This document shows, in pieces, positions 26,545 through 35,802 of a stretch of 64,000 bases of DNA (position 1 is the first letter of the stretch; every line of letters starts with the position of its first letter). The position numbers and the translations under genes are program-made. The notes beneath the pieces are model-generated. The model searched no databases. It saw only the letters and a list, made by a program, of their open reading frames with translations, and was not told the origin of the DNA. Source of the stretch: Acidobacteriota bacterium (GTDB lineage: Bacteria > Acidobacteriota > Thermoanaerobaculia > Multivoradales > Multivoraceae); the NCBI GenBank assembly GCA_029263415.1, contig JAJCXN010000044.1, positions 124,001 through 188,000 of the forward strand, read 5' to 3'.

Positions 26545-28842
26545 CTACTGAGCCGATGCAGTTGCCTCTGTGCCAAGCGGCGGCGTCGACGACTTTGACC
26601 GCAGCTCACCCGGGTGGTAGTCCGACACTGCGTTTGCTTCCACGTCTGTCTTCGAGAACCAGGCGGGCTTGAACTGACCATCGGCGAATAGCCGAGCCTG
26701 ATCGAAGTAGTGCGGCGACGCTTCATCGGCATTCTGGCCGAACACCAGGATCGAGCGAGCTTTGGCCTCACCTTCGTCGAACTCAACCACCGAAGCGTAG
26801 GAATGCCCGGCGACTCCGTACCGGCGCTGCTGACCTTCGACCGGTCGAGTGTAGAAGTTGAAGACGATGCCCAGAGGACCGGGACCGCCGGCGACTGCCA
26901 GGCTCTCGCGCTCATCGGAGAATTCGCCGACGCCACTGGTATGGATGCGTTGCACTCGGTTGATCTCGCCCCACGCCACTGCCCAAGTACCCCAGTTGGA
27001 CTCGAGCGTGTCCATGGCCATCTCGAAGGAATCGAGCAGATCCTCCACCCGGCCCTGAATCATCACTTCACGCCACTTGAAAAACAGGGTCATCTCGGTG
27101 GACTCTTTGGTGCTCACATTGTCCCAACCTTCCAAGAGCTCGAGGCCCGGAGCGAGCTTGCGAGCCCGGCTACTGTTCGCAGAGAGCGAACCCAACGCTT
27201 CCGCCAACCTGGGAATCCAGACTTCGCCTTCGATCACACGTGTGTCGAACGCCAGCTCGGCCCACTGGTCGAATCCGAAGCGGTGATCCCCTTCGAGAAT
27301 CCGGCGCGAGATGCGAGAGCGCGGATTGTCATCCTCCGGTGCCATATAGCTCGGGAAGTCGTCCTTCTTGGGATTGTCGCCATCGCCCGAGGCGAGGAAA
27401 GGCGTTGCGTTGCAGTTTTGCACGTAGCCCGAACCTGGATTGAGGACCTGCGGCAACTCCTCCAACGGGTGGTATCCCTGCCATTCGGTCTCCGGATCCG
27501 AACCGTCGACCGGAACACTCCAGTCGTAGCCTTCATTGCGGCGTGGCACAGCCCCGTAGTAGGCATACCAGATGTTGCCTTCAGCATCGGCCGCAACGGT
27601 GTTGAACATTGGAGTCGCGAGCGTCGACATGGCTTCTTTGAGTTGATGCACGTTGGTGGCCTTGGCCATGCGGTAGCGCATCTCGGATTGGCCGCCCTCT
27701 TCGAACTTCGCCATCTTGAGCGCTAGACCCTTACCATCGCGATAGCCAACGATAGGCCCGTGGTGGGTCTTCTTGAACTCATAATCGGTAGCAACCAAGG
27801 TCCCGTCCTCGCCTCTGACCGAGACCGTGTCCGTGAAGCTCGTTGCTTGCCGATACTCGTCGCCATACCGATAGGCGAGGGGGTTCTCTGAATCGTCAAA
27901 GGTCTCAAGGTAGACATCCAGGATGTCTGGGTTGTTGACCGTGTGGCTCCAACCCATGGTTTCGTTGTGGCCGATGGTCGGCAGAAACGTGCCAAAGAAG
28001 CCGGCCCCAGAAAAATGCAGACCTTCTTCTGAGTCAACATGCCCTTCGTACCATTGTCCCGGACCGAAGTACGGCTGGTGCGGGTTGATGAACAGCAACG
28101 CGTTGTCGGTCTGGGTCCGATCAGGGGTGACTGCCCACATGTTGGATCCTGCGATCGCCTCTCCGTCCGCAGCTTGCACTCTGGGATTGACGGCGACCTC
28201 AAACGCGGCCGCTGGCCAACCGCTCGAACTCGGCTCAAGCGACGCGGCCTTGTCCATGATGCCGTCTACAGGCGTCGCCAACAGCGCCATCTCCTCGCCC
28301 TTGATGCGCGCTTTGCCCATCATGAACAGCTGGTATACCGAAAAGCGTGAGAGAGCAGCCAGGTGCCATGGCTCAAAGCGCTCGATCAACCGAGGTTCAA
28401 CTTCTGGATGCGACGCGAGGTAGTGGTTGAGCCCTTCGGTACCAGCCCTGACGAGGCCCTTCATCTCGGGGCTCATCCGGTCGGTTTCTTCTTGCGACAA
28501 CCGCACGATCTCAAGCGCACGATTCAAGAGGTCAGCCCCAACTGTCGCTTCACCGTAGACTTCAGCGCTGCGGCCGACGGCTTGGATGATGCTGTCTTCA
28601 ATCTGCCAGAAGTTGTCTTCGGCCTGCGCGTACATGTAACCGAACACCACCGACTCATCCGTTGGCCCGTAGACGTGAGGCACCCCCCACTCATCACGGA
28701 AGATGGTCGTCGCTGCGGCGAACTCTTCGGCGGTTTCGGGACGTGACGCTGGTCCGCTGCTGCAACCGGTGAGGGTCACCAGCACAGCCAAGACGGCGAC
28801 TCCGGCGAGCAGGCTCTTTAGTGCCGAGTTCTCATGGGACAT
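26545..28842 (-). CDS. Penicillin acylase family protein (S45), lipoprotein
   Basis: A 765-residue Ntn-hydrolase precursor. A signal sequence ending in LTGCSS marks a lipoprotein. The alpha-chain part has IFRDEWGVPHVYG and the AEDNFWQIE segment; the beta-chain is expected to start at the Ser of AGSNMWAV, after which INPHQPY and HNETMGWSHTVN follow, all characteristic of the family. Autocatalytic cleavage would give alpha and beta chains in the periplasm. Members act on beta-lactam or acyl-homoserine lactone amides; which applies here is not known. AGGAG lies nine bases before the ATG. Confidence 0.93.
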   Translation of the reverse strand: MSHENSALKSLLAGVAVLAVLVTLTGCSSGPASRPETAEEFAAATTIFRDEWGVPHVYGPTDESVVFGYMYAQAEDNFWQIEDSIIQAVGRSAEVYGEATVGADLLNRALEIVRLSQEETDRMSPEMKGLVRAGTEGLNHYLASHPEVEPRLIERFEPWHLAALSRFSVYQLFMMGKARIKGEEMALLATPVDGIMDKAASLEPSSSGWPAAAFEVAVNPRVQAADGEAIAGSNMWAVTPDRTQTDNALLFINPHQPYFGPGQWYEGHVDSEEGLHFSGAGFFGTFLPTIGHNETMGWSHTVNNPDILDVYLETFDDSENPLAYRYGDEYRQATSFTDTVSVRGEDGTLVATDYEFKKTHHGPIVGYRDGKGLALKMAKFEEGGQSEMRYRMAKATNVHQLKEAMSTLATPMFNTVAADAEGNIWYAYYGAVPRRNEGYDWSVPVDGSDPETEWQGYHPLEELPQVLNPGSGYVQNCNATPFLASGDGDNPKKDDFPSYMAPEDDNPRSRISRRILEGDHRFGFDQWAELAFDTRVIEGEVWIPRLAEALGSLSANSSRARKLAPGLELLEGWDNVSTKESTEMTLFFKWREVMIQGRVEDLLDSFEMAMDTLESNWGTWAVAWGEINRVQRIHTSGVGEFSDERESLAVAGGPGPLGIVFNFYTRPVEGQQRRYGVAGHSYASVVEFDEGEAKARSILVFGQNADEASPHYFDQARLFADGQFKPAWFSKTDVEANAVSDYHPGELRSKSSTPPLGTEATASAQ

Positions 28843-28944
28843 GTTGGTGATCTCCTGTCGGTCGGGTAGCGACCCTAGATTGACTTCTTGGTTGGAGGGG
28901 CCATCCTATGGGACGACGTCTCACTTGCTGGAACCGCTTGCTGA

Positions 28945-30837
28945 CTAGACCTCGAGTCCGACCTCGCGCATCAGCTCGAGCGCATTACTCTTGGTCACCA
29001 CGCCTTGGCGCAGGTGGTAGTCAAAGTGGATGCGCCCATCCTCGATGGTGTCGATGAAGTGCACATTGTCCAAACGACGCTGTGCGGGCTCCGCCGCCTC
29101 AGGCCCAGACACGTCAGCTCCAGACACGCCAGAACCGGTATCGAAGTCGTCCTCCTCGGTGAGACGCGCCAGCACCAAGTCGTGGGTGGTCACCATCACT
29201 ACTGCTTCTTCTTGAAGCAGCGCCTTTACCACCGCCGCTGCACCGATACGGCGATCGTGCGAGTTGGTGCCATGCAGAATCTCGTCCAGCAAGCACAGCG
29301 CCGGCAGCTCGGCTCGTGCAAGATCGAGCACGCTGCGCAGGCGCTTGATCTCGGCGTAGAACTTGGAACTGCCCTCTTGCAGCGAATCCTGGATGCGGAT
29401 CGAGGCCCCTACGCTCAGTGGGGTGGTGTTCATCGAACGAGCAACTACCGGCGCGCCCGCCCAGGCAAGCACCATGTTCAAGCCACAAGCACGCAAGAAG
29501 GTGCTCTTGCCCGACATGTTCGAGCCGCTGATGACTAGAGCCTGTGGGCGGTCCCTGTCGCCCACGGCCAACGCGATGTCATTGCGGATGCAATCGACGG
29601 GCGCGATCAAGGGATGGCCCAGCGCGGTTGCTTCAAACCTGGTGTTGGCCAAGTCAAGAATGACGGGGAACACCACGCCTTGATCCTCTCCTATGTTCAG
29701 ACCTCGCTCGTAAGCGAACGTACCGAGACAGGCCGCCGCTTCCAGCTCACCGACCACCGCTAACCACCGCGCAACGCGAGTGCCCCAGCGTGCTCTCCAA
29801 TCCTCGACCACAAATGCAATCTGCGATGTCCACAGAAGTAAGGCCCCGAACGGGGCAAAGAACGCGTTCCGCCGAGATTCGAGGCGCTCCACCCACTTCT
29901 GTAGTTTGTGGATCTCTTCCCCTGGACGTGCGCCATCCAGAGTCAGCTCCTCGCTGCGCGCGATCAACCACGGAGCATCGAAGGTTTCTCGCTCGAGCCG
30001 ATCCATCAACTCAGCGATCACCTGCAAGTCACGACCAGTCTGCTCGACGCCTTGAACCACTTTCGCGATCCGTTGACGCAGGATCAAGAACAGCGCGAAC
30101 GACACCACCAGCGACAGCCCCAGCGGCCTACCAGTGGTCAAGCCCGCAAGCCAAAGGCTGGAGCAGGTCAGGTTGCTCAGCGCCGCCAACGCCAGAGCCC
30201 AACGCAGTCTCGCAACACCGCGCAAGATCGGCTCACCCGTGGCCCATGCCGCCAGCCGATCGGGGTCAAGTTCAGAGCGGACCTCGGAGCCCAGGGTCGC
30301 CATTTCCTCGCGCAACTCCCCGCGATCCATGAGTTCTGCCACTGCAGGTTGGCGTGCTTTAACCTCATCTACGTGGGCCGGCGTCAGCAACCACTGCGCC
30401 AAGGTTTCCTCCCCGGCGCGAGTGCGAGTCTGATTGAGCAGGTGATAGAGCGAACCTGAGCCCAGCACGTCGAGGTCTGCAGCATAGAGATGGTCGGCCG
30501 AAACGAATCGACTTCCGTCATCGCTTGGAGCCTCGCGCCAGCGCTCTTCGATGCGATCAATGCCGCTTTGGAAGAACTGACAGGCTTGCTCCGCTCGACG
30601 CTTCTTGCGTAGCACGCGCTCGTGCACGGTAATCAGAGCGAGAAATGTGATCACCGGTACCGCCACCCAGATCAGCGAGAAGCTCTGGCGCTGCACCGCC
30701 ATCCAGGCGAAGGCGAAAATCAGAATCATCACCGCCAAACGCAGGATCGAAATCCTGAACTCAGTGGTGCTCCAACGCTTCTGAGTGGCGGTGCGATCGG
30801 CTAAGTTCTGACGATAACGATCAAGCGGGCTAGTCAA
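28945..30837 (-). CDS. Membrane-anchored MutS-family ATPase
   Basis: A 630-residue protein with the MutS ATPase core at its C-terminus: Walker A ISGSNMSGKSTFLR, the N-2 motif-like YAEIKRLRSV, Walker B LCLLDEILHGTNS and VMVTTHDL. The MutS core (lever/clamp-like, about 130-430) is recognisable through LNQTRTRAGEETLAQWLLTP. No mismatch-recognition domain is present. Two hydrophobic pairs lie near residues 30-70 and 210-255, so the protein is probably fixed in the membrane, unlike MutS and MutS2. Such proteins occur in many bacteria without known function. A variable Ser/Gly-rich insert (DVSG repeats) lies after Walker B. It is separated by 102 bases from the acylase gene. Confidence 0.85.
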   Translation of the reverse strand: MTSPLDRYRQNLADRTATQKRWSTTEFRISILRLAVMILIFAFAWMAVQRQSFSLIWVAVPVITFLALITVHERVLRKKRRAEQACQFFQSGIDRIEERWREAPSDDGSRFVSADHLYAADLDVLGSGSLYHLLNQTRTRAGEETLAQWLLTPAHVDEVKARQPAVAELMDRGELREEMATLGSEVRSELDPDRLAAWATGEPILRGVARLRWALALAALSNLTCSSLWLAGLTTGRPLGLSLVVSFALFLILRQRIAKVVQGVEQTGRDLQVIAELMDRLERETFDAPWLIARSEELTLDGARPGEEIHKLQKWVERLESRRNAFFAPFGALLLWTSQIAFVVEDWRARWGTRVARWLAVVGELEAAACLGTFAYERGLNIGEDQGVVFPVILDLANTRFEATALGHPLIAPVDCIRNDIALAVGDRDRPQALVISGSNMSGKSTFLRACGLNMVLAWAGAPVVARSMNTTPLSVGASIRIQDSLQEGSSKFYAEIKRLRSVLDLARAELPALCLLDEILHGTNSHDRRIGAAAVVKALLQEEAVVMVTTHDLVLARLTEEDDFDTGSGVSGADVSGPEAAEPAQRRLDNVHFIDTIEDGRIHFDYHLRQGVVTKSNALELMREVGLEV

Positions 30838-30959
30838 GATTCGACCTTTCTTGGGCTTGCGAACTCAAACGCCGCGACGCCGAGGATGATTCTAGTTGGA
30901 TCGAATCGCGCTGGTCTCCGATTCGTGGCATCTTCCCCAAACGCAATCTGCTCCACAAA

Positions 30960-32162
30960 ATGGCCCCGCCAGCCCTCAATCCAACCAGCCTCGCTGGCAA
31001 CCTGTGGAAGCTCAACGCGGTCCGAGCTCTGTTCTGGACGCACTTCATCAGCTCTGTCCTGATTCCGTTCTACCGTGACTGGGGTGGCCTGTCGCTGCAG
31101 TTGATCCTGGCGGTCAATGCCTGGTTCATGGTCTGGAACTTCCTTCTCGAAATCCCCACAGGAACTGTCGCCGACATCTGGGGACGCAAGGCGTCGCTGG
31201 TCTTAGGTTGCGCACTCGGCATTATCGCGGCACTGGTCTACATCAGCGCCCCTTCGCTACCGCGATTCCTGTTCGCAGAAGTGCTTTTCGCCGCATCGTT
31301 CACCCTGATGTCGGGCGCTGATGAAGCTCTGCTGTTTGACACCCTCTTGGCCCTCGACCGCACCTCGGAAGCCAACACTCGCTATGCCAAGCTAGCAACC
31401 TTCCAGCAAGTTGGCATCGTCAGCGGAGCGTTGTTGGGCAGCGTCATCCTGTTTTACCTAGGCCCCCGCGCACCGCTCGGCCTGCAGACCATCCCCATGG
31501 CCGCCGCAGCCCTCATCGCCATGAGCCTGGTCGAACCGAGGCACATTCAAGAGCAGGCCGAACGCCCAACGTTCCGCTCGGTCCTCACCGTAGGTGTCCG
31601 CAGCTTCCTCTCATCGCCACCACTCATCCGCCTTTCGGCGCACGTCACCGTGTTCGCCAGCATCGGCTGGATGATCATCTGGCTCTATCAACCGATCATC
31701 GAACGTTCCGGCATGCCCGTGCTGTACTTCGGCTTCGTTCATGCCGGCATGAGCCTCGCCCAGATCCTGTTCCTAGCCAACGCGCACCGACTCGAACGGC
31801 GGCTCGGCTCCCGGCGACGTTTGCTGTTCGTTGGTCCAGCTATCACAGGTCTTTGTTTCATCGCACTCACCCAAACCCGCAGCCTAGCCGTGGTCGTCAC
31901 CTTGGTCATCCTGATCGCAGCTTTCGGTCTAACCCGACCTCCTCTTTTCAGTGGCCACCTCAACCACCACATCACCAGCTCCAGCCACCGCGCAACAATC
32001 CTGTCCACTGTCGCCATGTTCCGAACCGCCACCATCGCTATTGCGAACCTCTTCATCGGCGCCCTCACCACCATCTCCATCGACACCACTCTCGTCGCCT
32101 TAGCAGCGGCAACGCTCCTCCTCTTCGTCCTCCCCCTCTACGACACGGACCTGTCCACCTGA
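30960..32162 (+). CDS. MFS transporter
   Basis: A 400-residue inner-membrane permease with about 12 hydrophobic segments. The loop after TM2 reads EIPTGTVADIWGRKASL, the MFS signature motif A region (G-x-x-aD-x-x-GRK). The first residues are polar and Asn/Leu-rich. Substrate not recognisable; drug or metabolite export is typical of the subgroup. It is divergent to the MutS-like gene with 122 bases between the starts, and is followed by the PadR gene in the same direction after 117 bases. Confidence 0.9.
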   Translation: MAPPALNPTSLAGNLWKLNAVRALFWTHFISSVLIPFYRDWGGLSLQLILAVNAWFMVWNFLLEIPTGTVADIWGRKASLVLGCALGIIAALVYISAPSLPRFLFAEVLFAASFTLMSGADEALLFDTLLALDRTSEANTRYAKLATFQQVGIVSGALLGSVILFYLGPRAPLGLQTIPMAAAALIAMSLVEPRHIQEQAERPTFRSVLTVGVRSFLSSPPLIRLSAHVTVFASIGWMIIWLYQPIIERSGMPVLYFGFVHAGMSLAQILFLANAHRLERRLGSRRRLLFVGPAITGLCFIALTQTRSLAVVVTLVILIAAFGLTRPPLFSGHLNHHITSSSHRATILSTVAMFRTATIAIANLFIGALTTISIDTTLVALAAATLLLFVLPLYDTDLST

Positions 32163-32214
32163 ACTCGTTGCAAACCAAAGGCACTTCCACTCCGATCCCG
32201 CCACCACTGCGATG

Positions 32215-32242
32215 TTGGCGAGTCATGTCAATTTCATATCAT
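32215..32242 (+). promoter_or_regulatory. Candidate sigma-70-type promoter for the PadR-ADOP pair
   Basis: TTGGCG (32215-32220), 16 bases, TATCAT (32237-32242), in the only clearly AT-rich patch of the gap, 38 bases upstream of the PadR start. The spacer contains ATGTCAATTTCATATCAT, a possible operator for autoregulation, as PadR proteins often repress their own gene. Match to the consensus is moderate. Confidence 0.4.
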
Positions 32243-32279
32243 TGCGCAACTAAATAGCTCTCCAGTCGTATCGGACATC

Positions 32280-32618
32280 ATGAACAAAGATACGTTGGCG
32301 CAACTTGAACACTTGGTCTTGCTGTCGGTCCTCCGCCTCGGGAAGGCCGCCTATGGGGTCTTGATCTTGAAGGAGCTTGCTGACACAGCCCATCGGCCGA
32401 CCAATCGTGCGGCCGTCTACGTTGCTCTTCGGCGCCTGGATGAACGGGGCCTACTGCGAAGCAAGCTCGCCGAACCGACGGCTCGGCGCGGTGGCCGGGC
32501 AAAACGCTTCTACTCCGTCACCGCTGATGGAATCGAGGCGCTGCGATCTCAACAGGCCATGCTCCAACGCATGTGGGCGGGGCTCGAAAGCCCACTAGGC
32601 TCGGGAGGCATGCCGTGA
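32280..32618 (+). CDS. PadR-family transcriptional regulator
   Basis: A 112-residue single-domain regulator. The winged helix includes LVLLSVLRLGKAAYGVLILKEL, AAVYVALRRLDERGLL and the wing segment GGRAKRFYSVTADGIEAL, all typical of PadR. It lies 34 bases before the large permease gene. Pairing of a PadR regulator with an ADOP permease is a known arrangement in Acidobacteriota and Gemmatimonadota, so it probably controls that gene. Confidence 0.93.
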   Translation: MNKDTLAQLEHLVLLSVLRLGKAAYGVLILKELADTAHRPTNRAAVYVALRRLDERGLLRSKLAEPTARRGGRAKRFYSVTADGIEALRSQQAMLQRMWAGLESPLGSGGMP

Positions 32619-32652
32619 GCTGGATCAACAGCGGCCCTCGCAGGCTGGCGTC

Positions 32653-35415
32653 ATGAGCCGCCCGAGCAAGGAAGCCGATCGGAGCCTGCTGCTGCGCATC
32701 GCCGCCGCGATTCTCGGTCCCGAGATGGCGGACGAGGTGCTCGGCGATCTCTACCAAGAGGCACCTCCAGCCAGTTCGCGCCGGTCGCGGTTGGCACTCT
32801 CGCTGCGAGCGGTCCATCTGGCGATCGCGATTCGCGCCCAGCGATCTCCAGCTCCCGTCGAGGCCGCACAAACCGTAGGTGGCGATCAACATTCACAGCG
32901 GGCCCCTAAGGGCTCGCAAACTTGGGCGGTCATCGGCCAAGAACTCATACACGCTTGGCTACGACTGGTTCGTGCTCCAGCTTATTCAGCTCTATCTCTG
33001 CTCACTGTCGCCATCGGAATCTGTGGAGCGGTGGCAATCCTGTCGGTGGTCAACGGTGTGTTGCTGCGGCCGTTAAATTTCGACGCACCCGAAGAGTTGA
33101 TGGCGGTTTTCACCACCGAGCGCGATGGCAACGAGCTGCGCAACCCTTCATCGCCAGCAGACTTTCTCGATTGGAAGCGCGCGAGCGGCGACATCGCCAC
33201 GCTGGCCGCAGCCACCTACTGGGCGCCGGGCATCGGCCCCATCGACAATCCTGATTCGAGCGTGGAGAAGATCGTAGGCCTGCGTGTGACCGTCGGCCTG
33301 CTCAGCATGCTCGGCGTTGAGCCCATTCTCGGGCGGCTGTTCTCGCCGCTTTCACAAGAATTCTCCTCCACCGCAGAGCCCGCCCTTCACGACCGTACTG
33401 ACACACGGTCTGCGGTGGTGTCGTGGCACACATGGCAAAACCGCCTGGGTGGGCGTAGCGATGTCATCGGCAAGGAGATCATGCTCGACGGCACACGTCA
33501 TGTGGTGATTGGGGTCATGCCCAAGTCATTTGCGTTTCCCCCATTTTGGGCGACTGACGCTGAGCTCTGGGCGCCGCTCGAACTGGGGGTCGACCCGACC
33601 CGTGGCGGTCGTTTTCTGCGAGTGTTCGCGCGCCTCGCGTCAGGGGCTTCCATGAGCGCACTTGGTGAACGCCTCGCTACAGTCCATCAGGACATCAGTG
33701 TTGAGCATCCAGAGACCCATACTGGTACCGGAGTCGCGGTGGAGCGGCTCAAAGAGCCGATGGTCTCGGGCTCTCGGGCCCCATTGCTCATGCTTGCGAC
33801 GGGCTCGCTCATCTTGTTGGCCCTAATGGCAACTAACCTAGCCGGTCTGCTGTTCACCAAAGGTATCGAGCGACGCGGGATGCTCGCGACCCAGCTCGCC
33901 TTAGGCGCCAGTCGGAGAAGGCTAACGCTAGGGATCATGTTCGAGAGCCTAATACTCATGATTGGTGGAGCCATCGCGGGTACCGCTCTGGCCCTAGTGG
34001 CGCTAAAGGCATTTCAGTCGTTGGCCGCCGACTCCGTTCCTCGGCTAGCGGGAGTCGTCATCGAGCCTTCCACATGGCTCATTTCGATCGCCACGATGGC
34101 CCTACTTGGGCTTGCCATCGGCTTCTTTCCCGGCCTCCGACTTGTCTTCGAGAGCGAGAATCGACTGGCGCAGGGCGCGGCTCGGTTCCCGAGAGCGGAA
34201 CGATCACGGCGACTGATCGTCGCGGCCGAGATCGCCCTCACCACCGGCCTGCTCCTACTGGCAGGTTTCGTAGGTCAGAGCTTTCAACGACTTGCAGGCC
34301 AGGATCTGGGTTTCGAGATCAACCACGTCACCACACTAGGCCTCGACGTGCCTGACGACCGTTTGGATGCAGCCGGGTCGATGGTTGAAGGAGATCAGAA
34401 CATCGCGCCGCAACTGGACCACCTCATCGACGAACTTGCTGCACTTCCGGCTGTCTCCAGCGTGGGCGCGATCAATCACCTGCCGTTGGCTGGAGACCTA
34501 TGGCGCGGCAAGATGTTTGCGGTCGGCTTCTCTGCTCCTGATGACGATGTGCGCACCACTCTGCGTGTCGCGACCCCAGGGTACGCCGACGTGATGGCGT
34601 TGCGGCTCCTTGCAGGCCGCTTCTTCGAGCCTTCAGACCGGTCCGACTCAGAACGCGTGGTAGTGATCAACCGAGCACTCGCTGAAGCTCTATGGCCAAA
34701 GCGAAGTCGAGAGGGAACGGTCGTGGGCTCGATGATCGCGCAAGACAATCTGGATGACGATTCGCCGAGAGCCAAGGTGATTGGAATCATCGACAACGTC
34801 AAGCAGTCCTTGCTTGAAGAACCAGCTGCGCCCGAGATCTACTTCCCGTTCTCCCAGAACCCATACTCATTCGCTCGAAGCGCAACCGTAGTCCTTCGTG
34901 GCAATCAAGGTGGAGTCGTTGATGCAACCGTTCTCATGGAGTTCGTTACCAAGGCCATACCCGGCGTCGCACTCGGGAAACCTCAGTCCCTGCAACACAT
35001 CGTGGCGGGCGACCTGAGTGACGAGCGTGCCAGAACATTGGTCTTGCTGTTGTTCGCCGCTGTCGCCTCTCTCTTGGCCACGACTGGATTGTTCGGCGTC
35101 CTGGCATTTTCGGCAGCACAGCGTCGCCGAGAGTTTGGACTGAGACTCGCCCTAGGAAGCCCAAGACCGGAAGTGGCGTGGCTGATTCTCAGAGAGGGTG
35201 TCGCAGTTGCGGCCGGAGGATTGATCGTCGGGGCCGCAGCCGCCCTTGCTCTGGGCTCGTGGCTTCAAACCGTCTTGTATGAAACGAGTTTAAGCGAGCC
35301 AGCGGTCTGGGGAGGTGTGCTCCTGACCGTTACGGCCCTAGCCATAGCAGGCAGTCTGATTCCGGCCTATCGAGCAAGTCGGACCGATCCTACGAGTGCC
35401 CTCAATCGATACTGA
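32653..35415 (+). CDS. ADOP-type ABC permease (FtsX/MacB-like, no ATPase domain)
   Basis: A 920-residue membrane protein. The N-terminal 90 residues form the ADOP prefix (AAILGPEMADEVLGDLYQE), followed by a first TM helix at about 105-140 and a MacB-type periplasmic domain (about 145-370), three TM helices including LLMLATGSLILLALMATNLAGL, a second periplasmic domain, and three C-terminal TM helices ending in RASRTDPTSALNRY. This is the duplicated MacB/FtsX architecture of acidobacterial duplicated orphan permeases, which lack a neighbouring ATPase gene, as here. Function is not known in detail; export or envelope signalling is inferred. The PadR regulator precedes it. Confidence 0.92.
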   Translation: MSRPSKEADRSLLLRIAAAILGPEMADEVLGDLYQEAPPASSRRSRLALSLRAVHLAIAIRAQRSPAPVEAAQTVGGDQHSQRAPKGSQTWAVIGQELIHAWLRLVRAPAYSALSLLTVAIGICGAVAILSVVNGVLLRPLNFDAPEELMAVFTTERDGNELRNPSSPADFLDWKRASGDIATLAAATYWAPGIGPIDNPDSSVEKIVGLRVTVGLLSMLGVEPILGRLFSPLSQEFSSTAEPALHDRTDTRSAVVSWHTWQNRLGGRSDVIGKEIMLDGTRHVVIGVMPKSFAFPPFWATDAELWAPLELGVDPTRGGRFLRVFARLASGASMSALGERLATVHQDISVEHPETHTGTGVAVERLKEPMVSGSRAPLLMLATGSLILLALMATNLAGLLFTKGIERRGMLATQLALGASRRRLTLGIMFESLILMIGGAIAGTALALVALKAFQSLAADSVPRLAGVVIEPSTWLISIATMALLGLAIGFFPGLRLVFESENRLAQGAARFPRAERSRRLIVAAEIALTTGLLLLAGFVGQSFQRLAGQDLGFEINHVTTLGLDVPDDRLDAAGSMVEGDQNIAPQLDHLIDELAALPAVSSVGAINHLPLAGDLWRGKMFAVGFSAPDDDVRTTLRVATPGYADVMALRLLAGRFFEPSDRSDSERVVVINRALAEALWPKRSREGTVVGSMIAQDNLDDDSPRAKVIGIIDNVKQSLLEEPAAPEIYFPFSQNPYSFARSATVVLRGNQGGVVDATVLMEFVTKAIPGVALGKPQSLQHIVAGDLSDERARTLVLLLFAAVASLLATTGLFGVLAFSAAQRRREFGLRLALGSPRPEVAWLILREGVAVAAGGLIVGAAAALALGSWLQTVLYETSLSEPAVWGGVLLTVTALAIAGSLIPAYRASRTDPTSALNRY

Positions 35416-35802
35416 CGGTGGCATGCGTCACAGCAAGATCGGCGGAGGCTTCGGAAGCCGTTCGGCCCGCCCAACCCTCTTAGCGGCCACGCGAGAGAGC
35501 AAAGCTCTCAAGCCAAACCATCGGCGATGAGGAGAGCAAAACGAACCTCATCGCCTCTCCCCCCAACCAAGGAGTTGGCCAACGCGCCCCAACTTCAACA
35601 CCCCGCTCAACCACGCCCGATCGACCAACGCCGCCACGACCGCACCACTAGCCGTGCCAAGCAGATCGAAGCCAGCGGCGCAACCGCCTCCCGCAAGCAC
35701 GATCTACCCCCCAAGTTCACCCCAACCAGTCCAACCAGTCCAACCAGTCCAACCATGGAACCTTCGCTCAACCACCCCGCCCACGCCACCAACACCACCC
35801 AA
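35416..35802. other. Convergent intergenic region with hairpins and a 9-base tandem repeat
   Basis: No gene is supported between the permease stop and the stop of the sigma-54-activator-like gene. It contains GGCTTC-G-GAAGCC (35447-35459), GAGAGC-AAA-GCTCTC (35495-35509), either of which may terminate the permease transcript, and the tandem repeat at 35722-35754. Base composition is C-rich on the plus strand. Long open frames across it continue antisense into the next gene and show no family resemblance. Confidence 0.5.
35722..35754. repeat. 9-base tandem repeat, 3.7 copies
   Basis: Three exact copies of CCAACCAGT and six bases of a fourth in a non-coding convergent gap. Confidence 0.9.

Noticed and set aside
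35722-35754. Possible CRISPR-like array
   Set aside because: Head-to-tail 9-base units without spacers and no cas gene in the window; a simple tandem repeat.
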